64,000 nt of DNA, from the NCBI RefSeq assembly GCF_016786325.1, contig NZ_JADWYU010000084.1, positions 18,279 through 82,278 on the forward strand, read 5' to 3'. The stretch comes from Frankia nepalensis (GTDB lineage: Bacteria > Actinomycetota > Actinomycetes > Frankiales > Frankiaceae). The notes below the pieces were generated by a model. It saw nothing but the letters and a program-made list of their open reading frames with translations, was not told the DNA's origin and ran no database searches. Both the position numbers and the translations under genes were made by a program. Shown here in pieces: positions 1 to 9,265 of the stretch (the stretch's first letter is position 1; each line of letters opens with the position of its first letter).

Positions 1-95
1 GTTCCGCGGTGCGCTGTGGATCTCGGTGTTCCGCGGTGCGCTGTGGATCTCGGTGTTCCGCGGTGCGCTGTGGATCTCGGTGTTCCGCGGTGCGC
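1..95. repeat. 27-bp tandem repeat, about 3.5 copies
   Basis: Four successive units start at 1, 28, 55 and 82. The first three are identical and the last stops after 14 bases. The unit begins GTTCCGCGGTGCGCTGTGG. The array ends 10 bp past the ureC stop codon and runs off the window's left edge, so its real copy number is unknown. There are no spacers, so it is a minisatellite-type array and not a CRISPR. Confidence 0.9.
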
Positions 96-105
96 CCGCC
101 CCGAG

Positions 106-1833
106 CTAGAAGAGGAAGTAGCGCTGGGCCATGGGGAGCTCGCGGACTGGGTCGGGGTCGATGGCGTCGCCGTCGATGGTGACGGTGAAGGTGTCGGGGT
201 CGACGCGGATGTCCGGGGTGGCGGTGTTACCGGGCAGGTCGGCCTTGCCGCGGGAGCGGACGTCGGCCACGGCCGCCATCGGCGTCGCGAGCTGGAGCCT
301 GTCGGCGAGGCCGTCCTCGAGCGCGGCCGGCGCGACGAAGGCCAGCGACGAGGCGGCCGCGGGGCCGCGGGCCGCGCCGAACATCGGGCGGGGCAGCACC
401 GGCTGCGGGGTCGGGATGGACGCGTTGGCGTCGCCCATCGCCGCCCAGGCGATGAAGCCGCCCTTGATGACGAGCGACGGGCGTACCCCGAAGAACGCGG
501 GCTCGTAGAGGACCAGGTCGGCGAGTTTGCCGACCTCCACCGAGCCGACCTCGCCGTCCAGGCCGTGCGCCACCGCCGGACAGATCGTGTACTTCGCGAC
601 GTAGCGCTGGGCGCGTACGTTGTCGGCCCGGCTGTCGCCGGGCAGCGTCCCGCGTCGCTTCTTCATCACATGGGCGGTCTGCCACGTCCGGATCACCACC
701 TCGCCGATCCGGCCCATTGCCTGCGAGTCCGAGCCGATCATCGAGATCGCGCCCATGTCGTGCAGGAAATCCTCGGCCGCGATCGTCGATGGCCGGATGC
801 GGCTCTCGGCGAATGCCAGGTCCTCGGGGACCGTCGGGTTCAGGTGGTGACAGACCATCAGCATGTCGAGGTGCTCGTCGAGCGTGTTGACGGTGTGCGG
901 ACGGGTCGGGTTCGTCGAGGAGGGCAGCACGTTGCCGGCCGCGGCGACGGTGATGATGTCCGGCGCGTGCCCGCCGCCCGCGCCCTCGGTGTGGTACGCG
1001 TGGATCGCCCGGCCGGCGATCGCCGCCAGCGTGCTCTCGACGTATCCGGCCTCGTTGAGGGTGTCCGAGTGCAGCGCGACCTGCACACCGGCCGCGTCCG
1101 CCACGCGCAGAGAGGCATCGATCACGGCCGGGGTGGTGCCCCAGTCCTCGTGCAGCTTGAATCCGGCGGCACCGGCGCGCAACTGCTCCCAGAGCGACTC
1201 CTCGCTCATGGTGTTGCCCTTGCCGAGCAGGACGACGTTGACCGGCCAGTCGTCCATCGCGGACAGCATCCGGGCCAGGTTCCAGCCGCCGGGCGTCACC
1301 GTCGTCGCCTTGGTGCCCTCGGCCGGGCCGGTGCCGCCGCCGATCAGCGTGGTGATCCCCGCGCCGAGCGCTTCGGGGACCTGCTGTGGGCAGATCAGGT
1401 GCACGTGGGAGTCGATCGCGCCGGCAGTCATGATCTTGCCGTTGCCGGCGATGATCTCGGTACCGGGACCGATGACCAGGTCCGGGTGCACCCCGTCCAT
1501 TGTGTCCGGGTTGCCAGCCTTGCCGAGCGCGACGATTCGGCCGTCGCGGACGCCGACATCGGCCTTCACCACGCCCCAGTGGTCGAGCACGATCACGCCG
1601 GTGATGACCAGGTCCGGCGCGCCCTGCGCCCGGGTCGCCCGCGCCTGGCCCATGGACTCGCGGATGACCTTGCCGCCGCCGAACACCGCCTCGTCGCCGG
1701 TGCCGGCGCCGCCGGGCCCGCGGCTGAGGTCCTCGGTGACCTCGATGACCAGGTCGGTGTCCGCGAGCCGGACCCGGTCGCCGACCGTCGGTCCGTACAG
1801 CGCGGCATAGCGCGAACGGTCCAGCGTGGCCAT
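106..1833 (-). CDS. ureC: Urease subunit alpha (catalytic)
   Basis: Catalytic subunit of cytoplasmic nickel urease, which splits urea into ammonia and carbamate/CO2. It is full length at 575 residues. In register with the Klebsiella enzyme (offset 9), the nickel ligands are H143 and H145 (DSHVHL), the carbamylated lysine K226 (GFKLHEDWG), H255, H281 and D369; the flap histidine is H329 in MVCHHL. All are intact. The ATG at 1833 is preceded 4 nt upstream by GAGAGGAC. It is the last of three structural genes in order ureA-ureB-ureC; the accessory genes (ureF/G/D) would lie beyond the left edge. It is the terminal enzyme of the purine pathway encoded to the right. Confidence 0.98.
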   Translation of the reverse strand: MATLDRSRYAALYGPTVGDRVRLADTDLVIEVTEDLSRGPGGAGTGDEAVFGGGKVIRESMGQARATRAQGAPDLVITGVIVLDHWGVVKADVGVRDGRIVALGKAGNPDTMDGVHPDLVIGPGTEIIAGNGKIMTAGAIDSHVHLICPQQVPEALGAGITTLIGGGTGPAEGTKATTVTPGGWNLARMLSAMDDWPVNVVLLGKGNTMSEESLWEQLRAGAAGFKLHEDWGTTPAVIDASLRVADAAGVQVALHSDTLNEAGYVESTLAAIAGRAIHAYHTEGAGGGHAPDIITVAAAGNVLPSSTNPTRPHTVNTLDEHLDMLMVCHHLNPTVPEDLAFAESRIRPSTIAAEDFLHDMGAISMIGSDSQAMGRIGEVVIRTWQTAHVMKKRRGTLPGDSRADNVRAQRYVAKYTICPAVAHGLDGEVGSVEVGKLADLVLYEPAFFGVRPSLVIKGGFIAWAAMGDANASIPTPQPVLPRPMFGAARGPAAASSLAFVAPAALEDGLADRLQLATPMAAVADVRSRGKADLPGNTATPDIRVDPDTFTVTIDGDAIDPDPVRELPMAQRYFLF

Positions 1834-1837
1834 GTCT

Positions 1838-1874
1838 GTCCTCTCAGCTGGGAGTCCGTCCTCTCAGCCGGGAG
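1838..1874 (-). repeat. Duplicated ureC ribosome-binding segment
   Basis: A 17-bp segment is repeated at 1838-1854 and 1858-1874 with one mismatch. On the minus strand both copies contain GAGAGGAC, the Shine-Dalgarno-like sequence of ureC; only the copy at 1838 is correctly spaced from the start codon. The remaining part of the 147-bp ureB-ureC gap shows nothing else recognisable. Confidence 0.75.
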
Positions 1875-1980
1875 GACTCGGGAGACGGGGCTCGGGTGGC
1901 AGGGTCCGTGAGGCGGGGGCGCGGGAGCCGGCGGCTGGCCGTGGGCCTCGCCGCCGGCCAGCGGCGGGCGTCCCGCGGCG

Positions 1981-2322
1981 TCAGGACGCCGTCGGGGTGG
2001 CGTCGCGCTCGTCGAGCCTGCCGGCCCACTCCAGGCGCAGGCCGGGAACGTCGCGGGCGCCGGCCAGCGGCACCAAAGGAACCTCGCGCTCGATCCCCGG
2101 CTCGAAGCGGATCGCCGTACCCGCGGGCACCGCGAGCCGGTGGCCCCAGGCCGCGGCGCGGTCGAACTCGAGCGCCGGATTCGCGGCGGCGAAGTGGTAG
2201 TGCGACCCCACCTGGACCGGCCGGTCGCCCGTGTTGCGCACCAGCAGCGTGAGCGTCGGGCGCCCCGGATTGATCTCGATCGGGTCGTCGTCGTGCAGAA
2301 CCTCACCCGGAATGATCGGCAT
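1981..2322 (-). CDS. ureB: Urease subunit beta
   Basis: Structural beta subunit of urease, 113 residues, a normal length. The family opening MIPGE is recognisable as [20 protein letters not shown], followed by the conserved [19 protein letters not shown] segment and the R-F-E-PG region near residue 80. The ATG at 2322 has AGGAG 8 nt upstream on the minus strand. It lies between ureA (351-bp gap, unusually long) and ureC (147-bp gap), and is assembled with both into the (UreABC)3 enzyme. Assignment is by sequence motifs and context. Confidence 0.97.
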   Translation of the reverse strand: MPIIPGEVLHDDDPIEINPGRPTLTLLVRNTGDRPVQVGSHYHFAAANPALEFDRAAAWGHRLAVPAGTAIRFEPGIEREVPLVPLAGARDVPGLRLEWAGRLDERDATPTAS

Positions 2323-2673
2323 CCACTCGCTCCTGTGTCATCCGAGATCCAGATACGTGCATGCTGTCGCACCCACACGGCGCACAGGCGCACCTCCGCA
2401 CAGCCCCATCCACGAGCGAAGCGAGGTGGCCTCTCCCGGATGGGTCAGCCTTGATTCGTACCGTTCCAGCGGTACGCAATCGAGCTGGCCCGGAGGCGCG
2501 CCTCCGCGGAGGCCCGTCCCCGAGCGAAGCGAAGGGGCCGGGCCGCAGCGGAGGTCGCCGGAGGGCACGTTCGCGGAGGAGGACGGCGCGCGGAGGTCCC
2601 GTCGGAGCGAAGCGAGGACGGGGCCGGAGCTCGCCGCCCGGACGGAGCGAACCAAGAAACACAGAGCGCACCC
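2323..2673. repeat. Repeat-rich spacer between ureB and ureA
   Basis: This 351-bp non-coding spacer carries three copies of GAGCGAAGCGA at 2414, 2522 and 2605, and a shortened copy (GAGCGAAC) at 2645. The first two copies sit inside a longer degenerate unit of about 43 bp that also contains a (G)CGC(A/G)CCTCCGC block. Open frames across it are arginine/proline-rich and lack family resemblance, so I see no gene. In most urease operons these two genes are adjacent or nearly so. Confidence 0.7.
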
Positions 2674-2976
2674 TCACGGGATCGGGTGGTGGACCGTGAC
2701 GAGCTTGGTGCCGTCGGGGAAGGTCGCCTCGACCTGTACCTCGGCCAGCATCTCCGGGATGCCCTCCAGGACGTCCTCCCTGGTCAGCACGGTGCGGCCG
2801 GCCGCCATCAGCTCGGCCACGGTGCGGCCGTCGCGCGCCCCCTCGAGGAGGAAGGAGGTCAGGAGCGCGACCGCTTCCGGGTAGTTGAGCCGCAGGCCGC
2901 GGGCCCGCCGCTCCCTCGCGAGGTTCGCCGCGACATGGATCAGCAGCCGTTCCTGTTCATGCGGGCTCAGCAGCAC
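2674..2976 (-). CDS. ureA: Urease subunit gamma
   Basis: Gamma subunit of urease, 100 residues with the GTG start at 2976, which gives the family's usual N-terminus [19 protein letters not shown]. The conserved [21 protein letters not shown] and the C-terminal [20 protein letters not shown] are present. An ATG further upstream (3006) or at 3060 would add 10 or 28 residues unlike the family, so the GTG is preferred. It is the first gene of ureABC; the promoter should lie in 2977-3306, shared with the divergent transporter operon. Confidence 0.95.
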   Translation of the reverse strand: MLLSPHEQERLLIHVAANLARERRARGLRLNYPEAVALLTSFLLEGARDGRTVAELMAAGRTVLTREDVLEGIPEMLAEVQVEATFPDGTKLVTVHHPIP

Positions 2977-3306
2977 GGCGCCAAACCTAGGGCCAGCAGA
3001 TGACATCGGCGTAACACCGCCGCTGGGTGAGTCCTCGCTATGCGGGCCGCAAACCGGCATCCACCCGGAGAGCCGTCACGCTCCGTCGTCGATCGGGTCG
3101 CCTGCTTGCCGTCGGTATCCGCCGTCGCCAGGTCATCCGTGCTCCGAGGCGCAGCCGCGTTGGTCACAGTCGGCTGGAGTTACCTGCTGTTCACAAAGGG
3201 GCGATGGGTGCGATACGACCGCTTTCTAACGTCCGGGGCACCGCCCGGGCGGGCCGGATGGGCCGGCCGGTGGGGACTGCACCCGGGGTAATGCGATGGG
3301 GGTTCG

Positions 3307-4413
3307 GTGACAACTGGTTTCAACCGGCGGGGGTTCCTGAAGAGGGGCGCCGGCGTGACGGCGGGGGCGGCCGCGCTCGCGATCGGCGGCAGCGGCCTGC
3401 TCGTCGCGTGTGGTGACGACGACGAGGGGTCGTCGTCCGGCGACGGCGCGAGCTCGTTCGGCGAGCTGACCTACCGGCTTTCCTGGATCAAGAACGTCGA
3501 GTTCGCGGGCGCCTACATCGCGGACCAGAAGGGCTTCTACAAGGAAGCCGGCTTCGACAAGGTCTCGCTGATCGCCGGCGGCCCGAGCGCGACGCCGCAG
3601 GACACCGACGTGGCGACCGGCAAGGCGTTCGTCGGCATCTCGTCGCCGGACATCACCGGTTCCGCGATCCTCAACGAGGACTTCCCGCTCAAGATCGTCG
3701 GCGCTCAGTACCAGAAGAACCCGTTCGCGATCCTCTCGATGGCGGACAACCCGATCAAGACCGCGCAGGACATGGTCGGCAAGAAGATCGGCGTCCAGGC
3801 GACCAACGAGTCGGTGTGGTCCGCCTTCCTCAAGGCGAACAACCTCGACCCGGCGTCGATCGAGAAGGTGCCGGTCGAGTTCGACCCGCTGCCGCTGACC
3901 ACCGGCCAGGCCGACGGCTGGTTCTCCTTCATCACCAACGAGCCGAACGCGCTGCGGATCGCCGGTTTCGACGTCGTGACCTTCCTGCTGGCCGACTTCA
4001 ACTACCCGCTGGTGTCCGAGGTGCTGGTCGTCACCGACGAGACCCTGGCGAACGAGCGGGAGAAGCTCAAGGCCTTCCTCGTCGCCGAGATCAAGGGCTG
4101 GACGGAGAGCCTCAAGGACCCGGTCCTCGGCGCGAAGTACGCCGTCGAGATCTACGGCAAGGACCTCGGCACGCTCGAGGTCGAGGAGCAGACGCTGGAG
4201 AGCAAGGACCAGAACAAGCTGATCCTCACCGAGGACACGAAGAAGAACGGCCTGTTCACCATCACCCCCGCGCTGATCGAGGAGAACATCGCCACCCTCA
4301 AGCTCGCCGGGCTCGAGCTCAAGGCCGAGGACCTGTTCGACCTCTCGGTCCTCACCGAGGTCTATGAGGAGCACCCGGAGCTCATCACCGCCCTGGCCGA
4401 CCTGACCGCCTGA
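3307..4413 (+). CDS. ABC transporter substrate-binding lipoprotein, NMT1/SsuA-like
   Basis: Extracytoplasmic binding protein of an NMT1/THI5-like (SsuA/TauA/ThiY) importer, 368 residues. The N-terminus has a twin-arginine motif (R7-R8 in RRGFLKR) followed by a hydrophobic stretch and a lipobox LVAC with the lipidated Cys at about 35, so it is probably Tat-exported and membrane-anchored. The NMT1 fold begins with LTYRLSWIKNVEFAGAY near residue 52. The start is GTG at 3307. It heads an operon of binding protein, ATPase and two permeases. The substrate is unknown; sitting between urease and purine genes, a purine, pyrimidine or ureide is a reasonable inference only. Confidence 0.9.
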   Translation: MTTGFNRRGFLKRGAGVTAGAAALAIGGSGLLVACGDDDEGSSSGDGASSFGELTYRLSWIKNVEFAGAYIADQKGFYKEAGFDKVSLIAGGPSATPQDTDVATGKAFVGISSPDITGSAILNEDFPLKIVGAQYQKNPFAILSMADNPIKTAQDMVGKKIGVQATNESVWSAFLKANNLDPASIEKVPVEFDPLPLTTGQADGWFSFITNEPNALRIAGFDVVTFLLADFNYPLVSEVLVVTDETLANEREKLKAFLVAEIKGWTESLKDPVLGAKYAVEIYGKDLGTLEVEEQTLESKDQNKLILTEDTKKNGLFTITPALIEENIATLKLAGLELKAEDLFDLSVLTEVYEEHPELITALADLTA

Positions 4414-4566
4414 GCAACCTGAGCAACCTGAGCTGATCGACGACACCAGCACGATCCCCGGCGCGGGCCAAGGGCACCGTTCCGCCGCGCCGGGGCCCGT
4501 CCGGGCCTTCGGACAGTTCCAGGGACAGTTCGAAGCCGAGCTTCGCGAGGAGAAGTCGGAACCGAC

Positions 4567-5457
4567 ATGAGTGCCTCCGCCACGCCCGTCCCCGAGCCCG
4601 CCATCGACGCCGCCGAGGGCGCGCCCGAGGGCCTGGCGTCCGACGGGCAGCGGCCCGTCGCCGCGCCGGCCCCCGGGTCCGGCGTGAGCGTGGCCGGTCT
4701 GCGCAAGGAGTTCCGCCTCGGCCGCAAGTCCGTCATCGCCCTGGACGACGTCAACCTGTCCACCGAGGAGGGCTCCTTCCTCACGCTCATCGGGCCGTCC
4801 GGCTGCGGGAAGTCGACGGTGTTGCGGATCCTGGCCGACCTGGAGGCGCCGTCGGCGGGCGAGGTGCTGGTACACGGCGAGCCGCCGTCGACGGCGCGGC
4901 GCAACCACCACCTCGGCATCGCCTTCCAGGACGCCGCGCTCCTGCCGTGGCGGTCGGTGGAGGCGAACATCCGGCTCCCACTCGAGGTTGCGGGCACCAA
5001 GGCCGACAAGAAGGTGATCGCCGACCTGATCACGCTGGTCGGCCTCACCGGCTTCGAGAAGGCGCGCCCGGCCCAGCTGTCCGGCGGCATGCGCCAGCGG
5101 GTCGCGATCGCCCGGGCGCTGGTCGTCGAGCCGAAGGTGTTGCTGCTCGACGAGCCGTTCGGGGCGCTGGATGACATGACCCGCCAGCGCCTGAACTTCG
5201 AGCTGCTGCGGATCTGGGCCGAACGCAAGACGACGACCCTGCTGGTCACCCACTCGATCCCGGAGGCGGTCATCCTCTCCGACAAGGTCGCGGTGATGAG
5301 CCCGCGGCCGGGACGGATCGCCGCGATCGTCGATATCGACCTTCCCAGGCCGCGCACCCCCGAGATGCTGCGGACCCCGCGGTTCCACGAGCTGCACGAC
5401 GAGTTGTCCGGCCTGCTGTTCGGCGGCGCGGCCGACCCGGACGAGCAGGCCGCGTGA
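4567..5457 (+). CDS. ABC transporter ATP-binding protein (SsuB/TauB type)
   Basis: ATPase subunit of the NMT1-type importer, 296 residues. Walker A is GPSGCGKST (76-84), Q-loop Q121, signature LSGGM (171-175), Walker B VLLLDEP with catalytic E196, and switch histidine H229 in LVTHS; all are canonical. The first 40 residues are a Pro/Ala-rich extension. It follows the binding protein after 153 bp, a gap that contains a short GAGCAACCT repeat, and precedes the first permease by 67 bp. Confidence 0.93.
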   Translation: MSASATPVPEPAIDAAEGAPEGLASDGQRPVAAPAPGSGVSVAGLRKEFRLGRKSVIALDDVNLSTEEGSFLTLIGPSGCGKSTVLRILADLEAPSAGEVLVHGEPPSTARRNHHLGIAFQDAALLPWRSVEANIRLPLEVAGTKADKKVIADLITLVGLTGFEKARPAQLSGGMRQRVAIARALVVEPKVLLLDEPFGALDDMTRQRLNFELLRIWAERKTTTLLVTHSIPEAVILSDKVAVMSPRPGRIAAIVDIDLPRPRTPEMLRTPRFHELHDELSGLLFGGAADPDEQAA

Positions 5458-5524
5458 CGGCCGAGGCCGCTGAGATGACGATGATCCGCATGACGGCCGG
5501 AACGGACCTGGGGCGGGGGGCCCG

Positions 5525-6358
5525 ATGACGACGCTGCAGGACGTCGCGACCAGCACCGCCGGTGGCGCCGCGGGCGCCCGTCGCGGCCGGCTCGGCGGCG
5601 CCCCGCCCTGGCTCGGCGGCCTGGTTGGCACCGTCGCGGTGATCGCGCTGTGGTGGATCCTCGCGCTCACCTGGCTGAGGGACGGCGGCGCGGTGCCGAC
5701 GCCCGACGACGTGCTCGTCAAGCTGGTGACCGACTTCGACCGGTACATCCCGTCGATCAAGTCCACCCTGTGGATCGCGATCAAGGGCTTCCTGATAGGC
5801 AACGGCCTGGCGATCGGGCTCGCGATCCTGACCTTCGGCATCCCGGTGGTCGACAGGATCGTCCTGCAGATCGGGGTCGCGTCCTACTGTCTGCCGATCA
5901 TCGCGATCGGGCCGATCCTGACCACGGTGTTCGACGGCTCCACGCCCCAGGTGGCGCTCGCGGGGATCTCGGTCTTCTTCACCACCTTGATCGGCACGCT
6001 GGTCGGCCTGCGCGGCGCGGACCAGGCGGCCCTGGACGTGATCCGGGCCAGTGGCGGCGGCCGGATCCGCCAACTGCGCTATGTCCGGCTGCGCGCCGCG
6101 CTGCCCAGCACCTTCGCCGCGCTGCAGATCGCCGCGCCGGCCGCCGTGCTCGGCGCGATCATCGGCGAGTACCTGGGCGCGGACCGGGGGCTCGGGGTCG
6201 CGATGGTCGCCGCGCAGCAGAACCTGAACGTCGCCGGCACCTGGGCGCTCGCCTTCATCTCCTCGGCGGCGGCCGGCATCGGCTACGGCCTGATCGCGCT
6301 GATCGGCCGGCTGCTCACCCCGTGGGCGCCGCGTACCAACGTCGGAGGTGGCTCGTGA
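5525..6358 (+). CDS. ABC transporter permease (SsuC/TauC type), first
   Basis: Inner-membrane permease of the BPD_transp_1 family, 277 residues, with about six hydrophobic segments. The first is VAVIALWWILALTWL near 40, and the EAA-type cytoplasmic loop is around DVIRASGGGRIRQLRYVRLR (about 160-180). Its stop overlaps the GTG of the second permease (GTGA). Two non-identical permeases in one operon suggest a heterodimeric channel served by the single ATPase. Confidence 0.92.
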   Translation: MTTLQDVATSTAGGAAGARRGRLGGAPPWLGGLVGTVAVIALWWILALTWLRDGGAVPTPDDVLVKLVTDFDRYIPSIKSTLWIAIKGFLIGNGLAIGLAILTFGIPVVDRIVLQIGVASYCLPIIAIGPILTTVFDGSTPQVALAGISVFFTTLIGTLVGLRGADQAALDVIRASGGGRIRQLRYVRLRAALPSTFAALQIAAPAAVLGAIIGEYLGADRGLGVAMVAAQQNLNVAGTWALAFISSAAAGIGYGLIALIGRLLTPWAPRTNVGGGS

Positions 6359-7257
6359 CCGCGGTGGCTCCGCCGGCGGCTCCGAAGAAGGCGGCGGCGA
6401 GCGTCTCGCCGCCGGCAGACGCCGCGCGGCGGCGCGGCGGCCGGGGCTCCGGGCTGCTCGCGACGGCGCTGGTCCGGCTCGGGCGGACCTTCGGGTCCGT
6501 GATCGCGTCGGTCGCCGTCATCCTTGGCCTGTGGTACGCGTTCCTCGAGGTCTTCGACCTGAACAAGCTGGTCGCCAAGCGGCCGGAGGCGGTCTACCGC
6601 TATCTGTTCACCGCGCCGAAAGCGCCGGAGAACCGGCGGGAGATCTTCGAGCAGCTGATGCACACCCTGGGCGACGCGGCGGCCGGCTACGTCGCCGGCA
6701 CGGCGGCCGCGATGGTCGTGGCGGTCCTGTTCGTGCTCTATCGACCGGTTGAGCAGTCGTTCATGCCGATCGCGATGATCCTGCGTTCGGTGCCGCTGGT
6801 CGCGATGACGCCGATTATCACGCTGGTCTTCGGCCGGGACCTGCTCGGTGTCACGGTTATCGCCGGCATCGTCGTGTTCTTTCCATCTCTGGTTAACCTG
6901 GTCTTCGGCCTGCGTTCGACGCCCCAGGCCGCGTCCGACCTGGTCCTCGCCTATGGCGGCAGCCCCCTGACCGTGCTCCGCAAGGTGGCGCTGCCCAGCG
7001 CCCTGCCCGCGTTGTTCGTCTCGGCTCGCATCGCCGTGCCCGGCGCCATCATCGGCGCGCTGCTCGCCGAATGGCTCGCCACCGGCAAGGGCCTCGGCTA
7101 CTACATGCAGCACGCCCAGCAGACGTTCAACTACAGCGGCGTCTGGACATCCGTCGTCGTCATCACCGCGGTCAGCGTCGTGATCTACGCGGTGGTCGGT
7201 GTGATCGAGACGATTGTCCTCGCCCGCTACGGCCCGGCGCCCGCGCGGGGCAAGTGA
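6355..7257 (+). CDS. ABC transporter permease (SsuC/TauC type), second
   Basis: Second permease, 300 residues from a GTG at 6355 that overlaps the upstream stop and has GGAGG 6 nt before it. A cytoplasmic Ala/Pro-rich N-terminus (about 40 residues) precedes a first membrane segment SVIASVAVILGLWYAF. The EAA-like loop is DLVLAYGGSPLTVLRKVALP. An open frame continues upstream of 6355, but that part is an out-of-frame shadow of the first permease. It is the last gene of the transporter operon; a strong hairpin follows 17 bp after the stop. Confidence 0.92.
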   Translation: MTAVAPPAAPKKAAASVSPPADAARRRGGRGSGLLATALVRLGRTFGSVIASVAVILGLWYAFLEVFDLNKLVAKRPEAVYRYLFTAPKAPENRREIFEQLMHTLGDAAAGYVAGTAAAMVVAVLFVLYRPVEQSFMPIAMILRSVPLVAMTPIITLVFGRDLLGVTVIAGIVVFFPSLVNLVFGLRSTPQAASDLVLAYGGSPLTVLRKVALPSALPALFVSARIAVPGAIIGALLAEWLATGKGLGYYMQHAQQTFNYSGVWTSVVVITAVSVVIYAVVGVIETIVLARYGPAPARGK

Positions 7258-7274
7258 CCAGATCCCGCGGACTC

Positions 7275-7311
7275 GAAAGCACAGGTCGAGCACGGTTTGA
7301 CCTGTGCTTTC
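7275..7311 (+). terminator. Hairpin terminator after the transporter operon
   Basis: A perfect 13-bp inverted repeat (arms 7275-7287 and 7299-7311, GAAAGCACAGGTC and its complement) encloses an 11-nt loop. It lies directly behind the second permease gene. There is no long T-run, as is usual for actinobacterial terminators. Confidence 0.85.
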
Positions 7312-7458
7312 ACTTTCCGCGAGACATCTCCACGACCAGGCCGACGCGGTAGCGACCAATGCTTCACAGCAATCGGTGACTGTGCAGTACGTGCCTGCGA
7401 CAATGAGGGCGGCGGCGGCCGTTAGGGGCATGCCGGTAACGGAGACCGGAGGGCCCAC

Positions 7459-9105
7459 GTGAGTGCGACGACCCCGTATCTCGGGAGAGCGCTGGGTGCC
7501 CTGCCTGGAGCGAGTCCGCCGGACGTCGCGGTGGGGGCGGGACGGGCCGTCGCGGCTCGTCAGGAGGCCGGGGCACCCGCCGGCGGCGGCTACGGCCTCG
7601 GGCCCAGCGCGGCCGAGCTGGCGAGGCTGCGCCGGGTCGCGATCGGCGAGGAGGAAGCCGACCTGCTGGTCCACAGCGGGACGGTGGTCGTCGTGCAGAC
7701 CGGGGACCTGGTGCGCCGCGACGTCGCGATCGTCGGCCGGTTCATCGCCGCGGTGACCAGGCCCGGAGCGCTCGCCGGCCGGCGCTCGCTCGACGCGTCC
7801 GGCCGTTATCTGCTGCCCGCGTACGTCGACGCCCACCTGCGCCCGGAACGCACGCTGCTGCTGCCCGGCGAGGCGGCGCGGCTGCTGGTACCGCGCGGCA
7901 CCCTGACCGTGCTGGCCGACACGACCGCGCTGGTCACCCGCTGCGGGCCGCGCGGCGCCGCGCTCGCGACCACGACGGCCACCCCCCTGCGGGTGCTGCC
8001 CCGCCGCCCGGGGGCGGCCGGGCCGGCCCCGGCCGACCTGCTGCCCAGCGAGCGGCCCGGCGGGCAGCGAACGCTCGCCGACCTCGTCGGCTACGGCCAG
8101 CTGGCCTGCGCCGTGCGGCGCGCGGTGGTGGCCGGAATGCCGCCGGCCGAGGCGATCCGGCGCGCGACGCTCGCGCCGGCCCGCCGGCATGGGCTCGACC
8201 ACGTGCTCGGCGCGATCACACCCGCCCACCTGGCCGATCTGCTCATCGTCACCGAGATCGGCGGGATCGAGCCGCCGGACCTGGTGGTGGCGGGCGGCCG
8301 GATCGCCGCCGGGCAGGGCCGGCCGCTGTTCGACGACCCCGACCGGGCACCCCGTTGGGCGCTCGACACCGTCCGGCTCCCGGCGAGCCTGCACGTCGGC
8401 TCGTTCGCGCTCGACCGCTGGCCGGGACATCCGGCGCCGCTGCCGGCCGCCGTCGAGGTCGCGGCGCGGTTCACCACCCCGGTGGTCCCGTCGCGCTCGG
8501 TCGGCCTGAGCGGGCTGCCGTCCGCGCTGCTCATGGCCCCGGGGCTTCCCGCCGCGGTGCCCGGCGTGCCGGCGCAGCCGGGGGCGGCGCCCCGGAGCCC
8601 CGCCCGGATCAGCGACCCCGACCCGGGCGGCCCCGGCGAGGCCACGCCGCGGCTCGTGCGCGTCGAGCCGACGGTGCGCGACGGCGTGGTCGTGGCCGAT
8701 CCCGCGCGCGACCTGCTCAAGGTGGCCGTCATCGACCGTTCTCCCGGCCCCGAGCCGGTGCGGGTCGGCCTGGTGCGCGGCCTCGGGCTCACCAGCGGCG
8801 CGATCGGCGTGACCGCGACCGCGCCGTCCGGGGACCTGGTGCTGGTCGGCACCAACGACGCCGACCTGCTCACCGCGGCCCGGGCGCTGGAAGGCATGGG
8901 CGGCGGGTTCGTGGTCGTCGACCGGGGCTGGGTGCAGGCGGCGTGCCCGCTGCCGGTGGCCGGCCTGGTCAGTGACGCGCCCTGGGAGGCGGTCGACGGC
9001 CAGCTGGCCGCGGCCGACGCCGCGGCCGCGGCGATCGGCTGCCGCCTCACCAACCCGCTGCAGACCATGGCCGAGCTGGGCGGTTCCCTGTACACCGAGC
9101 CGTGA
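7459..9105 (+). CDS. Adenine-deaminase-like protein lacking catalytic residues
   Basis: A 548-residue homologue of bacterial adenine deaminase (Ade). The N-terminal barrel strand (ADLLVHSGTVVVVQTGDLV, about 67-85), the PAEAIRRATLAPARRHGLD segment and the C-terminal domain ending PLPVAGLVSD are clear. The metal-binding DAHVHIES of active enzymes is DAHLRPER (124-131). The HDSHN segment of the C-terminal domain is replaced by APSGD (about 455-459). The central part carrying the other metal ligands is greatly shortened. It therefore looks like an intact but catalytically dead paralogue rather than a pseudogene: the frame is open and the start (GTG) has GGAGGG 5 nt upstream. It may be regulatory or bind a purine; function is unknown. 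Confidence 0.75.
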   Translation: MSATTPYLGRALGALPGASPPDVAVGAGRAVAARQEAGAPAGGGYGLGPSAAELARLRRVAIGEEEADLLVHSGTVVVVQTGDLVRRDVAIVGRFIAAVTRPGALAGRRSLDASGRYLLPAYVDAHLRPERTLLLPGEAARLLVPRGTLTVLADTTALVTRCGPRGAALATTTATPLRVLPRRPGAAGPAPADLLPSERPGGQRTLADLVGYGQLACAVRRAVVAGMPPAEAIRRATLAPARRHGLDHVLGAITPAHLADLLIVTEIGGIEPPDLVVAGGRIAAGQGRPLFDDPDRAPRWALDTVRLPASLHVGSFALDRWPGHPAPLPAAVEVAARFTTPVVPSRSVGLSGLPSALLMAPGLPAAVPGVPAQPGAAPRSPARISDPDPGGPGEATPRLVRVEPTVRDGVVVADPARDLLKVAVIDRSPGPEPVRVGLVRGLGLTSGAIGVTATAPSGDLVLVGTNDADLLTAARALEGMGGGFVVVDRGWVQAACPLPVAGLVSDAPWEAVDGQLAAADAAAAAIGCRLTNPLQTMAELGGSLYTEP

Positions 9106-9178
9106 CCCTGTGCGCCGAGCGGTGAAGGGCATCCGGCCCTGAACGACTTTCCGCGCCGAACGGGTCTCGGCGGCGGAC

Positions 9179-9235
9179 GGCGCCGGTAGTCGGACGGCGC
9201 CGGCAGTCAGGCGGCGCCGGCAGTCAGGCGGCGCC
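9179..9235. repeat. 17-bp tandem repeat, 3.4 copies
   Basis: Units start at 9179, 9196 and 9213, with a partial unit at 9230. The consensus begins GGCGCCGGCAGTCAGGC. It lies in the 160-bp gap between two convergent genes. The GGCGCC core is self-complementary, so transcripts through it could fold. Confidence 0.85.
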
Positions 9236-9265
9236 TCCTGGAAACCCGGGCCCGGCCGGTGGCCG

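Noticed and set aside
1-95. Possible CRISPR array
   Set aside because: The units are directly adjacent with no unique spacers, so it is a tandem repeat. No cas genes are in the window.
2303-2677. Minus-strand frame bridging ureB and ureA
   Set aside because: Arginine/proline-rich sequence built from the GAGCGAAGCGA repeats; it overlaps both urease genes and has no similarity to any family.
3061-3306. GlnR-type nitrogen-control box between ureA and the transporter
   Set aside because: GTAAC- and GTTAC-like words occur but not with the spacing or GAAAC partner of the known motif.
3226-5841. 871-residue minus-strand frame
   Set aside because: It overlaps the whole substrate-binding protein and ATPase genes and has no domain or plausible start.
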